DNA of 64,000 nt from Acinetobacter ihumii. Lineage in GTDB: Bacteria > Pseudomonadota > Gammaproteobacteria > Pseudomonadales > Moraxellaceae. This document shows positions 58,654 through 64,000 of the stretch, piece by piece. Numbering within the stretch: the first letter of the stretch is position 1; every line of letters begins with the position of its first letter. The stretch lies in contig NZ_LR130760.1 in NCBI RefSeq assembly GCF_900625095.1, positions 158,300 through 222,299 on the forward strand, read 5' to 3'. The notes under the pieces are model-generated. The model made no database searches, was not told the origin of the DNA, and saw only the letters and a list, made by a program, of their open reading frames with translations. A program made the translations under genes and the position numbers.

Positions 58654-59775
58654 ATGTTCGCTTCCATGCTGCGCGAACTACGCTATTTACTTCACAACAA
58701 GTGGGATTTAGCGATGGTACTTATCGCACCACTGGTTGTTATTTTACTGTTCAGTGGCATGTTTTTAAAAGGAAAACCTGATCATTTACCTATTGCCGTA
58801 ATTGATCAGGATCAGAGTGAACTCAGCCGCAATATCGATCGCTATTTATCGCTTAATCACACGCTTGATGTGAAATATCGAACTCAAAATCAGACTGAAG
58901 CCGAGACTTTGCTCAATCAAACTAAAATTTGGGGCTATGTGCACATACCCGCAGGTGCAGAACAGCGCTTAGTCAATGCTCAGGATGCACAAATTAGCAT
59001 TGCATTTAATCAGTCTTTTTTTAGTGTGGGAAATACAGTTTCTTCCGCGATGTTAGTGGCAACACTCAATGCAATCGCTGATTTTTCTGGAGAAAGTTAT
59101 TTCGGAAATCTGTTGCCTTATCTGGATGTTCCTACCCCAAATGTCAAAATTTCGACGCTGTATAATCCCAATTTAAGCTATGAATTTTATCTAGAGCCTT
59201 TTCTCATTCCAGCGATTTTGCATTTGCTTCTGTGTTGCTGTGTTGCATTTGCAATTGGGCAGGAACTAAAAAGAAAAACCTTAAGAAGCTGGGCGAATCA
59301 ACAGAATTATATCCGTGCATTATTTGCCAAAATTCTAGTTTATGTGATTATTTTTACCCTTTGGACTTGGGCTTGGATGTTCTGGCTGATTGTGTTCAGA
59401 GGCTGGTTTGTGGCAGGCAGTGTGTGGCTGATCTTAGCTGGACAAATCCTACTCTACTTTGCCTATGCCTGTATTAGTTCAACCGTGGTATTGGCCAGTC
59501 AGGATCTGGGGCGAACTTTTGGTTTTGTAGCGGTGTATGGAGGGTCATCCTTGAGTTTTGCCGGCGTCACTTTACCACTGAATAATGCACCTATTTTTAC
59601 CCAGTTTTGGTCAATGATTATTCCTTATACGCCTTATGCACGTCTTCAAACCGAACAGTGGGTGGTCGGTAGTGATATTGCGATTTCGCTTTTGCCTTTT
59701 TTTATTTTATTGGGATATTGCCTGTTTTATTTTTTACTCAGTGCATTGCTCATGAAAAAGTTAGTGAAGGAATAA
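58654..59775 (+). CDS. ABC-2 type transporter permease
   Basis: 373-aa permease of the YhhJ/YbhR-like ABC-2 class. TM1 (MVLIAPLVVILLFSGMFL) is followed by a large periplasmic domain (about 45-185) and five more C-terminal helices. The domain starts with the class sequence LPIAVIDQDQSELSRNI. It begins one base after the adaptor stop. No ATPase gene lies in the operon, so it must borrow an ATP-binding subunit encoded elsewhere or work differently. Substrates of this class include drugs and bile-salt-like compounds; here unknown. Confidence 0.87.
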   Translation: MFASMLRELRYLLHNKWDLAMVLIAPLVVILLFSGMFLKGKPDHLPIAVIDQDQSELSRNIDRYLSLNHTLDVKYRTQNQTEAETLLNQTKIWGYVHIPAGAEQRLVNAQDAQISIAFNQSFFSVGNTVSSAMLVATLNAIADFSGESYFGNLLPYLDVPTPNVKISTLYNPNLSYEFYLEPFLIPAILHLLLCCCVAFAIGQELKRKTLRSWANQQNYIRALFAKILVYVIIFTLWTWAWMFWLIVFRGWFVAGSVWLILAGQILLYFAYACISSTVVLASQDLGRTFGFVAVYGGSSLSFAGVTLPLNNAPIFTQFWSMIIPYTPYARLQTEQWVVGSDIAISLLPFFILLGYCLFYFLLSALLMKKLVKE

Positions 59776-59779
59776 TCGT

Positions 59780-60892
59780 ATGAAAAAGTTCTTACACTAT
59801 TATTTTGAAACGTTTAAAAATATTTTTAAAAATTCCTCTATTTTAACCACTGTCATTTTGTCGGTATTTTTTTATAGTTTCTTCTATCCTACGGCTTATA
59901 AAGCAGAACATGCAGAATCCTTACCCATTGTGATTGTCGATGAAGAACAAAGCGTGGTGACATCCACCATTATTGCCCAAGTTACTCATAGCCCAAATGT
60001 AGAAATAAAAGCAGTCACCGCCAATTTTCTTGAAGCACAACAGATGGTGCGCAATCAAAAAGCGGATGGAATTTTGTACTTACCTGAGAATCTATCTAAT
60101 AGTATTCGACGTGGTGAAGTCGGTGGAATCGGGCTATATATTAGTACCGCATATTTTCTAAAAACCAAAGATATTGGCCTTGGACTGGCTACCGCCATTG
60201 AAAATGCGATTCGTGAACAGGCGCAACGTTTCGGACAGATCTCTCATTTTCGACCAGAGCTTTCAATTCATCAAATTCCTCTATTCAATACTCTATCAGG
60301 TTATGGAAGCTATATTTTTCCCGCCGTTGCCCCTTTGATTATTCATCAAACTATTATTTTAGGTTTAGGGATGCTGATTGGTGGTTTTCGTGAACATCAC
60401 TGGCGTCCGTCAGCACCTGAGTTTTGGGGGATTTTTGCTTGTTTTTTTAGTATTGGTTGTTTAGGTTGTTTTTATTTATTCGGTTTCATTTTCTGGTTAA
60501 ATGATTATCCACATGGTGGAAATTTCTGGGGCATGTTGTTGGCAGTTCCGATCTATGTGAGTTGTATCACTGCATTAGGACTATTTTTTGGTTCTTTGTT
60601 AGATATGTCAGAACGTGCAGGACATTTTTTGGTATTTACCTCTATTCCGCTATTTTTACTCAGTGGCATCGCATGGCCAATTCAGGCAATGCCGCTCTGG
60701 ATTCAAGGATTTACTGAGTCATTGCCTTCGACACACGCAATTCAACTTTTTATTCAACTCAATCAGATGGGAACACTTAGCTATTTCATTTTGCCTAAAT
60801 TGATCTTTTTAGGTTGTGCTGGTGCTATCTTTTTGATTATTGCGTATTATCGCTTGGTTATGCATCCCAACCTATCAAGAAAAAAACCATAA
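59780..60892 (+). CDS. ABC-2 type transporter permease (second subunit)
   Basis: 370-aa permease paralogous to the preceding one. TM1 (ILTTVILSVFFYSFFYPTAY) comes first, then a periplasmic domain beginning LPIVIVDEEQSVVTSTI, then five to six C-terminal helices ending with IFLIIAYYRLVMHPNL. The two permeases probably form a heterodimer. The gap to the first is 4 nt, and a hairpin terminator follows. No nucleotide-binding domain is fused to it. Confidence 0.87.
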   Translation: MKKFLHYYFETFKNIFKNSSILTTVILSVFFYSFFYPTAYKAEHAESLPIVIVDEEQSVVTSTIIAQVTHSPNVEIKAVTANFLEAQQMVRNQKADGILYLPENLSNSIRRGEVGGIGLYISTAYFLKTKDIGLGLATAIENAIREQAQRFGQISHFRPELSIHQIPLFNTLSGYGSYIFPAVAPLIIHQTIILGLGMLIGGFREHHWRPSAPEFWGIFACFFSIGCLGCFYLFGFIFWLNDYPHGGNFWGMLLAVPIYVSCITALGLFFGSLLDMSERAGHFLVFTSIPLFLLSGIAWPIQAMPLWIQGFTESLPSTHAIQLFIQLNQMGTLSYFILPKLIFLGCAGAIFLIIAYYRLVMHPNLSRKKP

Positions 60893-60919
60893 AAAAGTAC
60901 GCCTGAAGCGTACTCTTTT
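60890..60919. terminator. Terminator between the ABC-2 operon and tpgA
   Basis: AGTACGC (60896) and GCGTACT (60908) around a 5-nt loop, with an A run before and CTTTT after; convergent genes. Confidence 0.8.
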
Positions 60920-60934
60920 ATCTACTTCAATCAA

Positions 60935-61732
60935 TTACCAATTCACATTGACACGCCGATTCGGCTCTAGACATTCAACCAATTGCGCTTTTGTTGTCTC
61001 ACTACATTGTTGATACGCCGATGTCTGATTTCTGGCTTCAATTCGAATACGACTTGAGTCAACCCCATATTGAGTTAATAGTGTCGCAACCGTTTGTGCA
61101 CGTTTAGCGGAAAGTTTTTGATTATACGCCGCAGAACCTAAACGATCTGTATAGCCAGCAACAATGACTGGATGGTTGGTATTAGATTGAACAATATGTT
61201 CAGCCACTTTTTTTACAGCATCTACACCCGTAGTAATTCCAGAAGCATCAGATCGATCAAAGGCAAATAAGATATCTTGTGACCTAACTGGTGCTTGATG
61301 AGATGATGCTAACAGTGGTTGCGATACTGGAGTAGGAATTGCTTGCACAGGATGAATGAGTGCTTCACAATCCTGCCCCTTCCATGATAATCGCGTTGCT
61401 TTATATTTTTGATCAAAATCAATACGAAGCTGACAACGTTTATAGTTGCTGGTATTGGGGATACGAATATCAAGCACATAATTCCAGACCTTAGAGCCAA
61501 AAAGACCTTCATTAAATTGTGGATTTCCCAATAAATGTCGGATCTGATCTTTATTCAATCCAGTATCTAAACGTGCTACATCATCGACTTCATAACGTAA
61601 TACTTGTTTAAGATAGCTTTTATCAATATCAGGAAAAGATATTTCTTCGTTCGTCGCTATTGGTTCAACTGCCGCGGCTGACATCATAAAGCCCAACATT
61701 GCAGCGAACATAAAAGTTTTTTTCATTTGCAT
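60935..61732 (-). CDS. tpgA: TpgA-like OmpA/BamE-fold protein partnering the trimeric autotransporter
   Basis: 265-aa periplasmic protein. The signal peptide is cleaved near MSAAAVEP. A SmpA/OmlA (BamE-like) region (about 55-115) contains [22 protein letters not shown]. The C-terminal OmpA peptidoglycan-binding domain (about 145-265) has [22 protein letters not shown] with the Asp and Arg that hold diaminopimelate. TpgA of Acinetobacter Tol 5 has this architecture, is encoded just after the autotransporter AtaA, and anchors it to peptidoglycan. Here it is 75 nt downstream of the autotransporter gene on the same strand, so the assignment is strong. Confidence 0.85.
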   Translation of the reverse strand: MQMKKTFMFAAMLGFMMSAAAVEPIATNEEISFPDIDKSYLKQVLRYEVDDVARLDTGLNKDQIRHLLGNPQFNEGLFGSKVWNYVLDIRIPNTSNYKRCQLRIDFDQKYKATRLSWKGQDCEALIHPVQAIPTPVSQPLLASSHQAPVRSQDILFAFDRSDASGITTGVDAVKKVAEHIVQSNTNHPVIVAGYTDRLGSAAYNQKLSAKRAQTVATLLTQYGVDSSRIRIEARNQTSAYQQCSETTKAQLVECLEPNRRVNVNW

Positions 61733-61807
61733 AGCTTTTGTTCTCTTTAATATTTTTGTAGAAGAAGACTGGCTATTGGCTCAGTCCTCTGTTGAGCATT
61801 CATGAAA

Positions 61808-64000
61808 TTAATCAATCACACCACTAAAACCGACACGGAAACTTGGATCACCCTGTGAAGCTGCCGCTACACCACCCGTGATCGACCAGCGACCATTATC
61901 GGAAGTTTTACGTAAAGTCGCACCAACCGCATTTTCCCCACCATGATAAGCTCCACCAACTGCATAGGTGTATTTACCTGCAATAAATGGTGCAGCTTCA
62001 AGTGCAAGTGCTGCTGCAATACCTGCATTGGCTTTTTTCTCTACATCATCAATGCGCCCATTCACATTATTGAAGATTTGTTCAACCCGATCTCCTAAAT
62101 TGGTAATACGATCTCCAAGATTAATGTCCGCCTGATTCAATGCGCCTAACGCATCTCCAACGTTGTTGTAACTTCCATTATTTACGTTGTAGGTTGGTGA
62201 GGTAAATTCACCATTTTCATATTTTGCTCCTCCACCTAAAGAGTTAACAATGTATTGATTAGAGGTATTAAGTTGCGAACCATTCACTGCATCTTTAGAG
62301 CTACTTGAAATTTCACCTGGTGCAACATTGCTAATTTTCTTATTGCCTGCATTAATACCATTTTGGTCAATATTTACATCGCCAACTTTTACATTATTTG
62401 CAGTCACGGTATTGGAGGTAACGGAGTTAAATTTCACATCATCCGCAGTCGCAACAGTATATTCTTTACCACCATTGCTGTTGATGCTTTCTTTAACGGT
62501 AATATTTTGCCCTTCTACGACCGTTGGTTGTTTACCCGCTTTTTGATTAATTGAACTGATGGCATCATTAATATTGGTTGCCCCAGTACCACCAATGTCA
62601 GTAATCGTATTGCCATCACCTCCTTGGAATGCACCATCACCGATAATATCGTGGATCTGGCTACCATTGACTGCATCTTTACTATTTTGAGCAATACTGC
62701 CCTCAGCAACACCAGTGACTTTATTACCCGCCGCATCAATACCATTTTTGGTTACACTTGGCCCACCATTAATGCTTAAACCACTGTTATTTACCGTCGT
62801 ATCACCAGCCGTCATACTATCAACTTTAATATCTTTAGCTAAGTCAACTGTAATGTTATTGCCAGTGTTGTTTACTTTAATATTGCCGTCTTTGTTGGCA
62901 AAATCCACAGTATCTGTTGGTTTTACCTGACTTGCATTTTGACCATTGGTAGACACTGTCCAACCTTTATTAGCATTCTGGGCGGTGTCATTAATCGATT
63001 TGATCGCATCATTGATATTGTTCTGTCCAGTATCACCAATGTTATTATTGGTATATGTTCCTGTATTCGGGTCGTAGGTGGTATTACCCCCAATGATATT
63101 TTGAACGCCACTACCTAGATCATGAAGTTGGCTGCCATTCACTGCATCTTTTGAATTTGCCGCAACGGTTCCAGCTTCTACACCGGTAATTTTATTGGTA
63201 GTTTTATCAATAACGACATTTCCAACATTAACCTTGTCAAAAGTAACTTCTGGAGTGGTGGTAATGGTAACTTTATCACCATTTTGAATTAGCTCCACGT
63301 TATCGCCAGAAATCATAGTAAAGGTTTGATTTGGCTTGATGGTTTGAAGCGACGAATTAAAAGTTTGCCCCTTACCTGATGTCGCTGTGGTAAAGACCCA
63401 TCCCTCTTCTGCAATCGCTTTCACATCATTTAACTGATTCACATTGACTGCATCTGTCCCATTTTTTCCTGGTGCAACATTCGTAATAATTTGATTACCC
63501 GCGTTAATCCCTCCTAATGAGATAGAAGGGGTATTGGTTAATGGTAAACCTGTGATTGGATCAACAAAACGAAGACCCGTATTGTCAATTACAGTTCCGC
63601 CAGCATTGACACTGTTAAGTAATAAATCCTGACTTAAACCAAAATCAATGGTAGTTAATCCATTTGAATGAGTTGCGGTCGCTTTTAGATTATTTTCACC
63701 ATTGGCAAGACCTATATCAACGGTATCCCCTGGTTTAACCTGTGTAGAATTCAATGTGGAATCTGATTTAACATTCCATCCTTTATTTGCATTTTGAGCA
63801 ACATCACTCACTGATTTAAGCTGTTCTTCTGTGGCTGCCTGTTTCTGATTATATGTAGCACTCGGATCCCATGTCGTATTGGTTAATCCACTGACTCGTC
63901 CGGTGGCTCCATTAATAATAACTGGGTTTGATCCAGCCCCCACTGTAATTTGTGATGCACCTACGGTGGTCGTATTTGTTCCATCAGATACCACTGTACC
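61808..64000 (-). CDS. Trimeric autotransporter adhesin, C-terminal part (Ata/AtaA-like), 5' end outside window
   Basis: At least 730 codons are open to the window edge; the start lies beyond it. The visible part has Trp-ring/GIN-type head and stalk modules (AQNANKGW twice, VKPGDTVDI, VKPTDTVDF) alternating with necks: SKDAVNGSQL-type motifs occur three times and DAVNVNQL once. A coiled coil (LGDRITNLGDRVEQIFNNV) and the four-strand YadA anchor (about the last 70 residues, from GIAAALALEAAP) follow. The final residues are GFSGVID, without the usual terminal aromatic. It is an outer-membrane homotrimer for attachment. Internal DNA repeats make assembly errors possible. Confidence 0.93.
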   Translation of the reverse strand, partial: GTVVSDGTNTTTVGASQITVGAGSNPVIINGATGRVSGLTNTTWDPSATYNQKQAATEEQLKSVSDVAQNANKGWNVKSDSTLNSTQVKPGDTVDIGLANGENNLKATATHSNGLTTIDFGLSQDLLLNSVNAGGTVIDNTGLRFVDPITGLPLTNTPSISLGGINAGNQIITNVAPGKNGTDAVNVNQLNDVKAIAEEGWVFTTATSGKGQTFNSSLQTIKPNQTFTMISGDNVELIQNGDKVTITTTPEVTFDKVNVGNVVIDKTTNKITGVEAGTVAANSKDAVNGSQLHDLGSGVQNIIGGNTTYDPNTGTYTNNNIGDTGQNNINDAIKSINDTAQNANKGWTVSTNGQNASQVKPTDTVDFANKDGNIKVNNTGNNITVDLAKDIKVDSMTAGDTTVNNSGLSINGGPSVTKNGIDAAGNKVTGVAEGSIAQNSKDAVNGSQIHDIIGDGAFQGGDGNTITDIGGTGATNINDAISSINQKAGKQPTVVEGQNITVKESINSNGGKEYTVATADDVKFNSVTSNTVTANNVKVGDVNIDQNGINAGNKKISNVAPGEISSSSKDAVNGSQLNTSNQYIVNSLGGGAKYENGEFTSPTYNVNNGSYNNVGDALGALNQADINLGDRITNLGDRVEQIFNNVNGRIDDVEKKANAGIAAALALEAAPFIAGKYTYAVGGAYHGGENAVGATLRKTSDNGRWSITGGVAAASQGDPSFRVGFSGVID

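Noticed and set aside
61808..64000. Short direct repeats that could suggest a CRISPR or satellite array
   Set aside because: They encode the repeated neck and head modules of the autotransporter and have no constant repeat-spacer pattern.

Overview
The window is chromosomal DNA of an Acinetobacter-type gammaproteobacterium. The case rests on low GC, a complete hydroxycinnamate (hca) catabolic cluster matching the genes known from Acinetobacter baylyi ADP1, a LolD/single LolC-E-type pair, ComEC, CSLREA proteins, and a TpgA-like gene next to a trimeric autotransporter, an arrangement known from Acinetobacter Tol 5. It does not look like one foreign island. The only phage trace is an integrase tail beside a tRNA-Ser gene.

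Layout. 1-5.6 kb: SAM methyltransferase, then a flavin monooxygenase, an SDR and a PF10118-type putative metal hydrolase, with a divergent TetR regulator. 5.6-16.7 kb: hca cluster. hcaR and hcaK lie on the minus strand and hcaABCDEFG on the plus strand, with paired 16-bp inverted elements in the divergent promoter region. The last gene, the secreted esterase hcaG, carries a one-base frameshift that removes its catalytic His. 16.8-24.8 kb: ketone-body utilisation. A GntP permease and 3-hydroxybutyrate dehydrogenase diverge from a LysR regulator, CoA transferase A/B, an AtoE transporter and thiolase, giving a complete route from 3-hydroxybutyrate to acetyl-CoA. 24.9-28.8 kb: lipocalin, then exported 5-hydroxyisourate hydrolase and a GlcG/HbpS-like protein, divergent from an OmpR-type two-component system; an HprR/CusR-type box lies between them. 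28.8-29.4 kb: nested inverted repeat, a small membrane ORF, the integrase remnant and tRNA-Ser(UGA).

29.5-35.3 kb: fadH, a DMT exporter with a divergent LysR gene, and argG with a terminator-like leader hairpin. 35.4-39.7 kb: two tandem exported CSLREA proteins with GlyGly-CTERM-like tails, likely rhombosortase substrates. 39.8-55.7 kb: housekeeping genes (hda, PerM-like protein, purM, purN, hydrolase, sppA, lipid A-type acyltransferase, comEC, lolD, lolC/E, PilZ protein, second DMT exporter, UPF0178, an unrecognised 312-aa protein, a 49-aa membrane ORF, serC). 56.0-60.9 kb: tight operon of TolC, HlyD and two ABC-2 permeases with no ATPase gene. 60.9-64 kb: TpgA-like OmpA/BamE-fold protein and the C-terminal part of a trimeric autotransporter that runs off the window end.

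I did not see a clearly new defence or mobile system. The best leads are the ATPase-less export operon, the GlyGly-CTERM pair, the H2O2/metal-type two-component locus with its degenerate kinase motif, and the frameshifted hcaG.
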